Assembly: GCA_963771595.1 (NCBI GenBank)
Contig: CAVYUC010000009.1
Span: 62,001-126,000 of the forward strand
From: CAVYUC01 sp963771595
GTDB lineage: Bacteria; Bacteroidota; Bacteroidia; Bacteroidales; Prolixibacteraceae
DNA length: 64,000 nucleotides
Direction: 5' to 3'
The notes below the pieces were generated by a model. It was not told the DNA's origin and made no database searches. It worked only from the letters and a program-made list of their open reading frames with translations. Shown here one piece after another: positions 1 through 8,997 of this stretch (position 1 is its first letter; each line of letters opens with the position of its first letter). Position numbers and translations under genes: made by a program.

Positions 1-230
1 ATATCATTTCGGAAGCAGAAGCAATTGTTCACAGTGGAACACGACTAAACATCGATTACTATATAAATGATGTTCTGGACGAAGAACACCAGGCTGAAAT
101 CTTCGATTATTTTCGCGAAGCAGAAGATGATTCCATTGAAAGCGCACTGGAAGAACTGGGCGAAGATGAATATTCTGAAGATGACATTCGCCTGATGCGG
201 GTTAAATTTTTGTCGGATTTGGGAAACTAA
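1..230 (+). CDS. recQ: RecQ-type ATP-dependent DNA helicase, C-terminal end (partial)
   Basis: The window opens inside this gene; the frame is open from base 3 and stops with TAA at 228-230. The roughly 75 visible residues contain NIDYYINDVLDEEHQ, EDDSIESALEELGEDEYSED and end IRLMRVKFLSDLGN. From memory this acidic tail resembles the C-terminal extension of Bacteroidota RecQ helicases, which unwind DNA during recombinational repair. No helicase motif lies inside the window, so the call rests on the tail only. A different acidic-tailed DNA-binding protein cannot be excluded. Confidence 0.6.
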   Translation, partial: IISEAEAIVHSGTRLNIDYYINDVLDEEHQAEIFDYFREAEDDSIESALEELGEDEYSEDDIRLMRVKFLSDLGN

Positions 231-283
231 GGCAATCTTTAAAATCGCTTTCCATCTTAAAACTATTTTTAGTTTCAATTTGT

Positions 284-291
284 TAACTTTG
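284..291 (+). promoter_or_regulatory. Bacteroidota -7 box (TAACTTTG) before ahcY
   Basis: TAACTTTG matches the Bacteroidota -7 consensus TAnnTTTG and lies 32 nt before the ahcY ATG, in the gap after the recQ stop. No clear TTTG -33 element sits 19-21 nt upstream, so only half of the promoter is supported. Confidence 0.4.
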
Positions 292-323
292 CGCCCTGTT
301 TTAAAAATATAATAATTATTAGT

Positions 324-1742
324 ATGACTGTAACAGTAAACCACGAATTAAAATATAAGGTAGCTGATATCAATTTGGCCGATTTTGGAAGAAAAGAGTT
401 AGATATTGCTGAAAAAGAAATGCCTGGCTTGATGTCAATCCGCGAAAAATTCAGTCCGTCGAAACCGCTGAAAGGTGCGCGTGTAATGGGAAGCTTGCAC
501 ATGACCATTCAAACGGCAGTTTTAATTGAAACTTTGGTTGAACTCGGCGCCGATGTTCGTTGGGCCAGCTGCAATATTTTCTCGACACAAGATCATGCAG
601 CGGCGGCAATTGCAGCTGCCGGAGTCCCGGTTTTTGCCTGGAAAGGTGAAACACTTGCCGAATACTGGTGGTGCACCGAGCGGGCGCTCGATTTCGGAGA
701 CGGCCGCGGACCAAATCTTATTGTAGATGATGGCGGCGATGCTACTTTAATGGTTCATCTTGGTTACCAGGCCGAAAATGATGAATCGGTTCTTGAAATT
801 CAGGACGCCAGCGAAGACGAAGAAGAGCTGACAAAAATTTTAAAACGAATTTTGAAGGAAAATCCAAACCGCTGGAAAAACGCTGCAGCCGATATTAAAG
901 GAGTTTCCGAAGAAACTACTACAGGAGTTCACCGCCTTTATCAAATGAAAGAAGAAGGCAAATTGCTGTTCCCGGCTATCAATGTAAATGATTCGGTAAC
1001 AAAATCAAAATTCGATAATTTGTACGGTTGCCGCGAATCACTGGCCGACGGAATTAAACGCGCCACAGACGTTATGATTGCCGGAAAAGTAGTTGTTGTT
1101 GCCGGTTATGGCGATGTAGGAAAAGGGTGCGCAAAATCAATGAAAGGTTACGGAGCTCGTGTTATTGTTACCGAAATCGACCCGATTTGCGCACTTCAGG
1201 CTGCAATGGAAGGTTTCGAGGTGAAAACAATGGAAGATGCTCTGGACGAAGGAAATATCTATGTAACCACAACCGGAAACAAAGATGTAATTACTGCCGA
1301 ACACATGGCGCGGATGAAAGACCAGGCAATTGTTTGCAACATTGGCCATTTCGACAATGAAATACAGGTGGCAAAACTTGAAAAATGGCCCGGAATCAGC
1401 AAATTAAATATTAAACCACAAGTAGATAAATTTACTTACGATGACGGCCACAGTATTTATCTGCTGGCCGAAGGACGTTTGGTAAATCTCGGCTGTGCAA
1501 CCGGCCATCCATCATTTGTAATGAGCAACTCTTTTACCAATCAGTCACTGGCACAAATTGATTTGTGGCAAAACGACTATGAAGTTGATGTATACAGACT
1601 TTCCAAAAAGCTGGATGAAGAAGTAGCCCGTTTGCACCTTCAGCAACTTGGAGTAAAACTTACTACTTTATCGACAGAACAGGCGAAATATTTGGGCATT
1701 TCCAAAGAAGGGCCGTTTAAACCGGAACATTACAGGTATTAA
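324..1742 (+). CDS. ahcY: Adenosylhomocysteinase
   Basis: Cytosolic NAD-dependent enzyme that reversibly hydrolyses S-adenosylhomocysteine to adenosine and homocysteine, clearing the product inhibitor of methyltransferases in the activated methyl cycle. The 472-residue length is normal for the family. The Rossmann glycine motif GYGDVGKGCAKSMKGYG is near residue 260, the substrate-binding STQDHAAAAIA lies in the N-terminal half, and the protein ends in the family-typical KPEHYRY, whose Lys and Tyr complete the NAD site of the neighbouring subunit. The ATG at 324 gives the expected N-terminus. The gene looks monocistronic: a -7 box precedes it and a strong hairpin terminator follows. Confidence 0.97.
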   Translation: MTVTVNHELKYKVADINLADFGRKELDIAEKEMPGLMSIREKFSPSKPLKGARVMGSLHMTIQTAVLIETLVELGADVRWASCNIFSTQDHAAAAIAAAGVPVFAWKGETLAEYWWCTERALDFGDGRGPNLIVDDGGDATLMVHLGYQAENDESVLEIQDASEDEEELTKILKRILKENPNRWKNAAADIKGVSEETTTGVHRLYQMKEEGKLLFPAINVNDSVTKSKFDNLYGCRESLADGIKRATDVMIAGKVVVVAGYGDVGKGCAKSMKGYGARVIVTEIDPICALQAAMEGFEVKTMEDALDEGNIYVTTTGNKDVITAEHMARMKDQAIVCNIGHFDNEIQVAKLEKWPGISKLNIKPQVDKFTYDDGHSIYLLAEGRLVNLGCATGHPSFVMSNSFTNQSLAQIDLWQNDYEVDVYRLSKKLDEEVARLHLQQLGVKLTTLSTEQAKYLGISKEGPFKPEHYRY

Positions 1743-1764
1743 AATTCAATACAAAAATAACAGG

Positions 1765-1796
1765 AACGGGTTTCAGATTTCGAGACCCGTTTTTTT
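1765..1796 (+). terminator. Rho-independent terminator of ahcY
   Basis: A 10-bp stem (1765-1774 AACGGGTTTC with 1782-1791 GAGACCCGTT, one G-U pair) with a 7-nt loop runs into T residues 1790-1796, about 22 nt after the ahcY stop. Confidence 0.85.
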
Positions 1797-1802
1797 GTTC
1801 CC

Positions 1803-2237
1803 CTAATTATAAACGCGCAACGTAAAATCATTGACCACAGAAACATGATATTGTTTAAGCGGTATTTCGGCAGGACCTTTGGAAGGATATGCACCACTGA
1901 TTAAAATAAACTGCGATCCGCAGCATGCACAGGTTGCCAGTACACCTTCATTTACAGCAAGACACGTGCGGCTGATTTCGTTGGTACAGCTTGCATCAAA
2001 AGCATAATACGATCCGGGAAGTTCGCAGTAAATTATCACTCCGCCATATCCGGCATTTGGAAAAAAAACAGAATTTCCCGGAACATTTAAATCGTTTACA
2101 ATGTTTAAATTAACTGAAAATGAAAAAGGTACATAAGGAATAATGTTGTTGTTTTCTTTATCGCATGAAACCGCAATAAATATTAACCCTGGCAAAAAAA
2201 CAAAACGGGAAACCCGGTACATAAAATTGCGGTGCAT
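1803..2237 (-). CDS. Small lipoprotein with a Rieske-like, cysteine-rich C-terminal half
   Basis: About 144 residues. I start it at 2237 because an AAAGGTG ribosome-binding site lies about 9 nt upstream; the frame stays open to 2300 without such a site. A short hydrophobic signal ends in the lipobox IAVSC followed by DKENNN, so it is probably exported and lipidated. The mature part has a GGVIIYCELPGSYYAFDASC segment and then CACCGSQF, spaced like the two ligand loops of Rieske [2Fe-2S] proteins, but the Rieske histidines (CxH, CxxH) are absent. It may therefore keep the fold without a canonical cluster. Function unknown; lipidation is well supported, the Rieske relation is inferred. Confidence 0.7.
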   Translation of the reverse strand: MHRNFMYRVSRFVFLPGLIFIAVSCDKENNNIIPYVPFSFSVNLNIVNDLNVPGNSVFFPNAGYGGVIIYCELPGSYYAFDASCTNEISRTCLAVNEGVLATCACCGSQFILISGAYPSKGPAEIPLKQYHVSVVNDFTLRVYN

Positions 2238-2360
2238 TTTTAACACCTTTAAAATTACCGGGTGCAAATAGTTCATGTTTTTCAAAACCAGCTGCCTCAT
2301 TTTTGCTATTTTTACTAAAAACTTAAAAGTAACTTTTTTATTGCAACAAAATATTTAGTA

Positions 2361-2780
2361 ATGGATGATTTAATCGTAATCATAGTAACCTTAATAATTG
2401 CAGGGATTGGCGTGCTGGGGCAAATAAAAAAAAGAAAACCGGCAACACAAAACAACCAGCAACAAAACAAATCAGGAGGCTTCTGGAATATGCTTGAAAA
2501 TGAACTAAATATCAGAGAGCAACCACAGGAACAGTTTCAGGAAGCGGAAGAGGAAGAAGAAACGACAGAGCCGGTTACCGAAACTGAAGGTGTTGAAACT
2601 GAAAAGCAATACCAGTTTTCGCCTGAAGAAGAAGGAATGTCGATTTATAAAATAGAGTCCGTTGAAGAATTGCAGGAGGAAGAGAAAGTGAAACCAACAA
2701 AACTCAGAAAAAGTTCGGTTCAGTTTTCATTGCGAAAGGCAGTCATCTTTAGCGAAATTCTAAACCGAAAGTATGAATAA
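2361..2780 (+). CDS. Hypothetical membrane-anchored acidic protein
   Basis: 139 residues. The first ~20 form one hydrophobic helix (LIVIIVTLIIAGIGVLGQI), followed by a basic KKRK stop-transfer, a Gln/Asn-rich stretch and a long Glu-rich segment (residues ~55-115), ending in a basic tail with LRKAVIFSEILNRKYE. The topology suggests a single-span inner-membrane protein with a cytoplasmic acidic, probably disordered domain. I do not recognise a family. The final helix IFSEILNRKYE resembles an interaction motif, but that is only an impression. The gene sits alone between a divergent lipoprotein gene and greA. Confidence 0.65.
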   Translation: MDDLIVIIVTLIIAGIGVLGQIKKRKPATQNNQQQNKSGGFWNMLENELNIREQPQEQFQEAEEEEETTEPVTETEGVETEKQYQFSPEEEGMSIYKIESVEELQEEEKVKPTKLRKSSVQFSLRKAVIFSEILNRKYE

Positions 2781-2842
2781 TCCCCTGAATCGGTTCGTTT
2801 TAATATTTTTAAAGTAAGTTTTTTAATATTCGGGAAAATATC

Positions 2843-2850
2843 TATTTTTG
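2843..2850 (+). promoter_or_regulatory. Bacteroidota -7 box (TATTTTTG) before greA
   Basis: TATTTTTG is an exact TAnnTTTG match 75 nt before the greA ATG, leaving a 5' leader of roughly 70 nt. Upstream at the expected distance is only a T-run, not a clean TTTG. Confidence 0.45.
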
Positions 2851-2925
2851 TCGAAGGAAGAGTTCCGGAGAGCCTGGAATTCTTTCTGTTTTTTTGAGGT
2901 AATACGCAAATGAGGAGAAACTAAA

Positions 2926-3399
2926 ATGTCAGAGATAACATACTTAACAAACGACGGGTTAAAGAAGCTAAAAAAAGAGCTTGAACATTTAATGAATGTT
3001 GAGCGTCCCGCTATTTCCAAACAAATTGGCGAAGCCATTGAAAAAGGAGATATTTCGGAAAATGCAGAATATGATGCTGCTAAAGATGCCCAGGGAATGC
3101 TCGAAGCTAAAATTGCCGGCATTCGTTCAAAAATTGCCAATGCAAGAATTCTGGATGAAAGCAGAATTGATACCTCGCAGGTTCAGATTTTGAATAAGGT
3201 AACCATCAAAAACAGAAAGAACAACAAAACCATGCAATATACTATTGTTCCGGAAAGTGAAGCCAATCTGAAAGAGAGTAAAATATCGATGAACACTCCG
3301 ATTGCACAGGGATTGATGGGAAAAAAAGTGGGCGATGTTGTTGAAATTCAAGTTCCTTCAGGAGTTATACCTTTCGAAATAGTTGAAATTTCAATTTAG
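2926..3399 (+). CDS. greA: Transcription elongation factor GreA
   Basis: 157 residues, the usual GreA length. It binds the RNA polymerase secondary channel and stimulates cleavage of backtracked transcripts. The N-terminal coiled coil starts with TYLTNDGLKKLKKELEHL and carries the tip acidic pair in ENAEYDAAKD (residues ~45-54), which coordinates the catalytic Mg2+ of polymerase. The C-terminal FKBP-like domain ends in NTPIAQGLMGKKVGDVVEIQ. It is 5 nt from the HIT gene, so the two are probably co-transcribed. Confidence 0.95.
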   Translation: MSEITYLTNDGLKKLKKELEHLMNVERPAISKQIGEAIEKGDISENAEYDAAKDAQGMLEAKIAGIRSKIANARILDESRIDTSQVQILNKVTIKNRKNNKTMQYTIVPESEANLKESKISMNTPIAQGLMGKKVGDVVEIQVPSGVIPFEIVEISI

Positions 3400-3404
3400 A
3401 AACC

Positions 3405-3800
3405 ATGGCAAGCATTTTTACAAAAATCGTTAATGGCGAAATACCGGCACATAAAGTCGCCGAAGATGAAAATTACCTTGCTTTTCTGGATATTTCGCCG
3501 GTTGCAAAAGGCCATACACTGGTTATTCCAAAAAAGGAAGTGGATTATCTTTTTGATTTGGATGATGAACTTTATGCCGGGCTTCAGTTGTTTGCAAAAA
3601 AAGTTGCTGTCGGATTAAAAAAAGCAGTTCCCTGCGTAAAAGTTGGAGTGCTGGTTTTGGGTCTGGAAGTACCACATGCACATATTCATTTAATCCCAAT
3701 GAAAGATGAAACTGACGTTTTAAATTTTTCTGACAAAATAAAATTCAGCGATGAAGAATTTAAGGAATTGAAAAACAAAATTTCCAACGAAATTCAGTAA
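3405..3800 (+). CDS. HIT (histidine triad) family protein
   Basis: 131 residues. The triad is visible in HAHIHLIPM (residues ~93-101), whose central His is the nucleophile in nucleoside phosphoramidate and dinucleotide hydrolysis. The N-terminus (MASIFTKIVNGEIPAHKVAEDE) and the ISPVAKGHTLVIPKKE strand are typical of the Hint/HinT branch. It follows greA closely and is followed by a terminator, so greA-HIT is likely a two-gene operon. Exact substrate unknown. Confidence 0.93.
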   Translation: MASIFTKIVNGEIPAHKVAEDENYLAFLDISPVAKGHTLVIPKKEVDYLFDLDDELYAGLQLFAKKVAVGLKKAVPCVKVGVLVLGLEVPHAHIHLIPMKDETDVLNFSDKIKFSDEEFKELKNKISNEIQ

Positions 3801-3820
3801 GAAAAAATAGAGCACAAACG

Positions 3821-3851
3821 AAAGCCTGGGAAATTTTTTCAGGCTTTTTTT
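3821..3851 (+). terminator. Rho-independent terminator of greA-HIT
   Basis: AAAGCCTG (3821-3828) pairs perfectly with CAGGCTTT (3840-3847), and a T-run continues to 3851. It lies 20 nt after the HIT stop. Confidence 0.8.
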
Positions 3852-3985
3852 ATTTCAGATTTTATCAACAATCCACAATCGCCTTCCCAAAAATTTTAAC
3901 TTTATGCAACTTTTTAACCTGAACTATTCATAAATTTTCAAAATTTGAATAAAGTTCGGGTTCAACCAAAATCAGGAGAAAAAAG

Positions 3986-6900
3986 ATGATTCCATTTACA
4001 CATTTACATGTACACTCACAATATTCAATACTTGACGGTGCCGCCAGCATTAACGATTTGGTATCGAAGGCAAAAACCGATGGAATGAAAGCGGTGGCTT
4101 TAACCGACCATGGCACAATGTTCGGCATTAAAGAATTTCATCAGGCTTGCAAAAAATCCGAAATAAAGCCGATTCTTGGCTGTGAAACTTATGTTGCCGC
4201 CCGCTCTGTTTCTGATAAATCGGATAAAATCGATCGCTCGGGTCACCACCTTATTTTGTTGGCAAAAAATAAAACAGGATACCGAAACCTGGTTAAACTG
4301 ATTTCAATAGCAGCAACCGAAGGGTTTTATTATAAACCCAGAATCGATAAAAAATTACTCGAAAAATTTGGCGAAGGTTTGATTGTTTCATCATCGTGTT
4401 TGGGCGGAGAAATCCCTACCCTGCTAATGAACAATCATTTAAAGGATGCTGAAGATACGATCCTGTGGTACAAAAATATATTTGGCAGCGATTTTTACCT
4501 CGAACTGATGCGGCATCCGTCGGAAATGTCGCAACAACGCGAAGATGTTTACGACAAGCAGGTTTTGGTGAATAAACAGATTCTTCCGCTGGCAAAAAGA
4601 CTGGGTGTGAAAGTGATTGCAACAAACGATATTCACTTTATCAATGCCGAAGATGCAGATGCACATGATTTGCTCATTTGTTTAAACACCGGAAAAGATG
4701 TTGACGATCCTTCGCGGATGAGATACACAAAACAGGAATGGTTTAAAACCCGGCGAGAAATGAATGAATTATTCGCTGATATACCTGAGGCGCTGGCAAA
4801 CACCGAAGAGATTGTAAAAAAAGTGGAGGATTTTGAACTGGATTCAATTCCGATTATGCCATTTTTTCCTATTCCTGCCGAATTTGGAACTGAAGAAGAT
4901 TTTAAAAAGGAGTTTCCTGAAGAAGTACTCCGGAAAGAATTTGGCGAAGCTTACGACCGAATGGGCGATTACAACAAGGTCCTCCGGGTAAAACGTGAAG
5001 CGGCCTATTTAAGGCACTTGTCATTTTCGGGGGCCGAAGAAAGATATGGAACTCCACTGCCGGAGGAGATTTCCGCTCGTCTCGATTTTGAGCTGGAAAC
5101 CATTAAACAAATGGGATTTCCGGGATACTTTCTAATTGTACAGGATTTTATAAATGCTGCACGGGAGATGGGTGTTCTTGTTGGCCCGGGCCGTGGTTCT
5201 GCTGCCGGGGCGGCAGTTTCTTACTGCACCGGCATTACCAACATCGACCCCATTAAGCACGATTTACTGTTTGAACGGTTCCTGAACCCCGATCGCGTTT
5301 CCATGCCCGATGTGGATATTGATTTTGACGATGACGGTCGTCAGCTTGTCCTCGATTATGTAACCAAAAAATATGGTGCCGATAAAGTTGCACATATTTG
5401 CACCTTTGGAACTATGGCTACAAAACTGGCAATACGGGATGTGGCCAGAGTGTTAAAACTTCCGCTGCCGGAAGCCGATCGCCTTGCCAAACTGGTCCCC
5501 GATGCTCCGAAAATGACTTTTACCAAAGCTTTTAAAGAAAGCGCCGATTTAAAAAAAGAAAGAAATTCTGACAATCCGCTCATTGCAAAAACAATAAAAT
5601 TTGCCGAAACACTTGAGGGTTCAGTCCGGCAATCCGGAGTTCATGCCTGCGGAATTTTAATAAGCCGCGATCCGCTCAGCGACCATCTTCCGCTAATGCC
5701 AACAAAAGATGGTGAAAATCTTTTAACTACGCAGTACGATGGCCGCTTTGTAGAAAGTATCGGCTTACTAAAAATGGATTTCCTGGGACTGAAAACACTT
5801 TCCATAATTAAAGAAACGCTGGAGAATATTAAATTATCCAAAGGCATCGAAATTGATATCGACAACATTCCCCAGGAAGATGAAAAAACATTCCGGTTAT
5901 TCAGCCAGGGCGAAACAACGGCCATCTTTCAGTTTGAATCGGAAGGGATGAAAAAACACCTGCGCGAACTGAAACCCAACCGCTTTGAAGATTTGGTTGC
6001 AATGAATGCGCTTTACCGGCCGGGACCGATGGAATATATTCCGGATTACATTGCCCGTAAACATGGCCGCCAAAAAGTGGATTACGATCTTCCAATGATG
6101 GAAAAATACCTCAGTGAAACATATGGAATTACTGTCTTTCAGGAACAGGTGATGTTACTCTCGAGGTTGCTGGCCAATTTTACCCGGGGCGACTCTGATA
6201 CCCTTCGAAAAGCCATGGGTAAAAAAATAACCGCATTAATGGGCAAACTGAAAGTAAAATTTGTAGACGGTTGTAAGGCTAATTTTCAATTCACGGATGA
6301 GTGCAAGTTAACTGGTAAAAATCCGGATGAGGTTATCGAAAAAATCTGGAAAGACTGGGAAGCTTTTGCATCATATGCCTTCAACAAATCGCATTCCGTC
6401 TGTTACGCCTATATTGCATACCAAACCGGCTATTTAAAAGCCCATTATCCGGCAGAATTTATGGCGGCCAACCTTAGCCGCAACCTGAATAATATTACGG
6501 ATATTACCAAATTGATGACCGAGTGCAAACGCATGAAACTAAATGTTCTCGGGCCCGATGTAAATGAAAGTTTTTTAAAATTCACTGCCAATAAAAACAG
6601 TGACATCCGGTTTGGTATGGGCGCCATAAAAGGGGTTGGTGCCGGAGCCGCAAAAGATGTGATTAAAGCGCGTGAAGAAAATGGACTGTTCAAAACAATT
6701 TATGATTTTGTTGAGACGGTCAACCTGCAGTCGGTAAATAAAAAAAACCTGGAGGCACTGGCGATGGCTGGCGCTTTTGATAATCTCGACGGAATAAAAA
6801 GAAGCGTATTCTTTGCCGGTGACGATGAAAATGATAAAACTACTTTTATTGAAAAATTAATTAAATACGGAAATAAAATCCAGAGCGAAAATCAAAGCAT

Positions 6901-7630
6901 GCAGCAAAGCCTATTTGGCGAAGTGGCAAGCAATGCTGTGGTAAAAAAACCATCAATCCCCGATGTTCCGGAGTGGCCAAAAATAATTCTTCTTGAAAAA
7001 GAGAAAAACCTCATCGGCATTTACCTCACGTCGCATCCGCTCGATGATTTCAAACTCGAAATCGAAAGTTTCTGCTCGCGCGATGTTTCCCTGAAAGACC
7101 TGGCAAACGACATTGAAAAATACAAGGACAGGGAATTTACTTTTGGTGGAATGGTAACTGCTGCCCGTGAAGGAACTTCAAAAAACGGAAATCCGTTCAG
7201 TACGCTCACCCTTTCGGATTATACCGATTCAACCGAATTCTTTTTCTTTGGACAGGATTATGTGAATTTTCATAAGTACTGCAAACCGGGGCTGTTTTTA
7301 ATGGTGAAGGGAACTGTTAAAACGAGGTACAAAAGTGAATATTACGAATTTAAAATATCACATATTGAGCTGCTGAATGAAGCCCGTAAAAACTACGTTA
7401 AAAGTTTGACAATCACGATTCCGCTGGATAAATTGAATGAATTGGTGATAAATGAAATCGACACACTTGCAAAAAACAATAAAGGAAGTGCATTGTTAAA
7501 ATTTAATGTATTCGATCCGGAAAGTAATCTGGAGGTGAAATTATTCTCCCGAAGTACAAAAATTGATTTATCAGATAGCATTTTGAAATTCCTGAAGGAA
7601 AACGAAAATATTGCGTATAGAATTAATTAG
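3986..7630 (+). CDS. dnaE: DNA polymerase III subunit alpha
   Basis: Catalytic subunit of the replicative polymerase, 1214 residues. The N-terminal PHP domain begins THLHVHSQYSILDGA and includes LTDHGTMFG. The polymerase core has GPGRGSAAGAAVSYC near residue 400 and the catalytic aspartates in PDVDIDFDDDGR near 440. FNKSHSVCYAYIAYQTGYLK marks the thumb/fingers region, followed by a helix-hairpin-helix region and a C-terminal OB-fold part (FTFGGMVTAAREG onward, ~residue 1050). It is DnaE-type rather than PolC: no 3'-5' exonuclease insertion is seen. A consensus-like AGGAGAAAA lies just before the ATG. Confidence 0.97.
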   Translation: MIPFTHLHVHSQYSILDGAASINDLVSKAKTDGMKAVALTDHGTMFGIKEFHQACKKSEIKPILGCETYVAARSVSDKSDKIDRSGHHLILLAKNKTGYRNLVKLISIAATEGFYYKPRIDKKLLEKFGEGLIVSSSCLGGEIPTLLMNNHLKDAEDTILWYKNIFGSDFYLELMRHPSEMSQQREDVYDKQVLVNKQILPLAKRLGVKVIATNDIHFINAEDADAHDLLICLNTGKDVDDPSRMRYTKQEWFKTRREMNELFADIPEALANTEEIVKKVEDFELDSIPIMPFFPIPAEFGTEEDFKKEFPEEVLRKEFGEAYDRMGDYNKVLRVKREAAYLRHLSFSGAEERYGTPLPEEISARLDFELETIKQMGFPGYFLIVQDFINAAREMGVLVGPGRGSAAGAAVSYCTGITNIDPIKHDLLFERFLNPDRVSMPDVDIDFDDDGRQLVLDYVTKKYGADKVAHICTFGTMATKLAIRDVARVLKLPLPEADRLAKLVPDAPKMTFTKAFKESADLKKERNSDNPLIAKTIKFAETLEGSVRQSGVHACGILISRDPLSDHLPLMPTKDGENLLTTQYDGRFVESIGLLKMDFLGLKTLSIIKETLENIKLSKGIEIDIDNIPQEDEKTFRLFSQGETTAIFQFESEGMKKHLRELKPNRFEDLVAMNALYRPGPMEYIPDYIARKHGRQKVDYDLPMMEKYLSETYGITVFQEQVMLLSRLLANFTRGDSDTLRKAMGKKITALMGKLKVKFVDGCKANFQFTDECKLTGKNPDEVIEKIWKDWEAFASYAFNKSHSVCYAYIAYQTGYLKAHYPAEFMAANLSRNLNNITDITKLMTECKRMKLNVLGPDVNESFLKFTANKNSDIRFGMGAIKGVGAGAAKDVIKAREENGLFKTIYDFVETVNLQSVNKKNLEALAMAGAFDNLDGIKRSVFFAGDDENDKTTFIEKLIKYGNKIQSENQSMQQSLFGEVASNAVVKKPSIPDVPEWPKIILLEKEKNLIGIYLTSHPLDDFKLEIESFCSRDVSLKDLANDIEKYKDREFTFGGMVTAAREGTSKNGNPFSTLTLSDYTDSTEFFFFGQDYVNFHKYCKPGLFLMVKGTVKTRYKSEYYEFKISHIELLNEARKNYVKSLTITIPLDKLNELVINEIDTLAKNNKGSALLKFNVFDPESNLEVKLFSRSTKIDLSDSILKFLKENENIAYRIN

Positions 7631-7639
7631 TTAATTTTG
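7610..7639 (+). promoter_or_regulatory. Candidate Bacteroidota promoter of trxA
   Basis: ATTG (7610-7613), an 18-nt spacer and TAATTTTG (7632-7639, exact TAnnTTTG) lie in the end of dnaE and the short gap before trxA. The spacer is 1 nt shorter than the usual 19. Confidence 0.5.
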
Positions 7640-7675
7640 TGAAAAATATAAAAGACAACATTAAAAAACTGAATT

Positions 7676-7993
7676 ATGGCTATAGAAATTACAGACGCTA
7701 ATTTTGAAGAATTAGTTGTTAATTCTGACAAACCGGTAATGATTGATTTTTGGGCAGTTTGGTGCGGTCCGTGCCGGATGATTGCCCCGATTGTGGAAGA
7801 GATGTCGGGCGAATACAAAGACAAAGCAGTTATTGGCAAAGTAGATGTGGATTCGAATCCGAATGTGGCAATGAAATACGGAATCCGGAATATTCCCACT
7901 GTTTTATTCGTAAAAAACGGCGAAGTTGTTGACAAACAAGTCGGTGCTGCGCCTAAACAGGCATTCACCGCAAAACTCGATGCCCTGATTTAA
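7676..7993 (+). CDS. trxA: Thioredoxin
   Basis: 105 residues, the standard size of a cytosolic thioredoxin without signal peptide. The redox-active WCGPC is at residues 29-33, and the cis-proline segment RNIPTVLFVKNG follows. It reduces protein disulfides and is recycled by thioredoxin reductase, which is not in this window. It has its own promoter candidate after dnaE and a terminator hairpin. Confidence 0.96.
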   Translation: MAIEITDANFEELVVNSDKPVMIDFWAVWCGPCRMIAPIVEEMSGEYKDKAVIGKVDVDSNPNVAMKYGIRNIPTVLFVKNGEVVDKQVGAAPKQAFTAKLDALI

Positions 7994-8021
7994 AGAATTA
8001 TTTTATTACTAATATAGACCA

Positions 8022-8055
8022 TCGGACGGCATTTCGCTGTCCGGTGATTTTTTTT
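8022..8055 (+). terminator. Rho-independent terminator of trxA
   Basis: TCGGACGGC (8022-8030) pairs with GCTGTCCGG (8036-8044) using two G-U pairs, then a T-run at 8048-8055. The T-run touches the first possible start codon of the DUF58 gene. Confidence 0.7.
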
Positions 8056-8065
8056 GCTTATCGTA

Positions 8066-8995
8066 TTGAAAAACATTTTCGATATAGAACAATTTCACCG
8101 ATTCGATAACCTCGGATTAATTGCCCGCGAAGTGGTTGAAGGTTTCATTACGGGTTTGCACCGAAGCCCGTTTCACGGATTTTCAGTGGAATTTGCCGAA
8201 CACCGGTTGTATAACCAGGGCGAATCGACAAAACATATCGACTGGAAATTGTTTGCCCGCACCGATAAATTGTTTATCAAACAATACGAGGAAGAGACGA
8301 ACCTCCGTTGCCAGCTGGTAATCGACACATCGTCATCCATGCTTTTTCCCTATTCAAAAGGAAAAAAACATTTGCAAAATAAACTGGCATTTTCAGTCTA
8401 CACAGCAGCAGCTTTAATTTACCTGATGCGCCAGCAGCGCGATTCGGTCGGTCTAACCTTGTTTTCGGACGAAATTGAATTCCATACCACTCCCCGGCTC
8501 TCTTCGGTTAATGCAGAACTGATGTATGGGAAACTCTCGGAACTGATAAAGCCCGAAAATGCCCACCTGCGAAAAAACACCAACACCACTGATGTACTCC
8601 ATCAGATTGCTGAAAATATTCATAAACGTTCGCTTGTTATTATTTTCAGCGACATGATTGAAAGTGAAAATACCGATGAACTTTTTACTGCATTGCAGCA
8701 CCTTCGGTACAACAAACATGAGGTTATCCTTTTTCATGTTACCGACCATAAGCAGGAACGCGAATTTCAGTTCAGCAACCGGCCGCATAAATTTATTGAT
8801 CTGGAAACCGGTCAGGCGATTAAATTTCATCCGTGGGAAATAAAAAAACAATATATAGCTTCCGTGAAATCTTATTTCGATGATTTAAAAGTGAAATGCG
8901 GACAATATAAAATTGATTTGGCGGAAGCCGACATCAATAAAGATTTTCAGCAGGTTCTATTTTCCTATCTGGTAAAACGGAAAAGGTTATTTTAA
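8066..8995 (+). CDS. DUF58 domain-containing protein
   Basis: About 309 residues. There is no ATG near the N-terminus. The frame can start at TTG 8054 (inside the terminator T-run) or TTG 8066; I prefer 8066, giving MKNIFDIEQFHRFDNLG. The core LYNQGESTKHIDWKLFARTD is the DUF58 signature, and VIDTSSSM is a MIDAS-like metal site of the von Willebrand A fold. Such proteins usually act with MoxR-type AAA+ ATPases, but no moxR is adjacent here. It is cytosolic by appearance. Exact role unknown. Confidence 0.85.
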   Translation: MKNIFDIEQFHRFDNLGLIAREVVEGFITGLHRSPFHGFSVEFAEHRLYNQGESTKHIDWKLFARTDKLFIKQYEEETNLRCQLVIDTSSSMLFPYSKGKKHLQNKLAFSVYTAAALIYLMRQQRDSVGLTLFSDEIEFHTTPRLSSVNAELMYGKLSELIKPENAHLRKNTNTTDVLHQIAENIHKRSLVIIFSDMIESENTDELFTALQHLRYNKHEVILFHVTDHKQEREFQFSNRPHKFIDLETGQAIKFHPWEIKKQYIASVKSYFDDLKVKCGQYKIDLAEADINKDFQQVLFSYLVKRKRLF

Positions 8996-8997
8996 GA

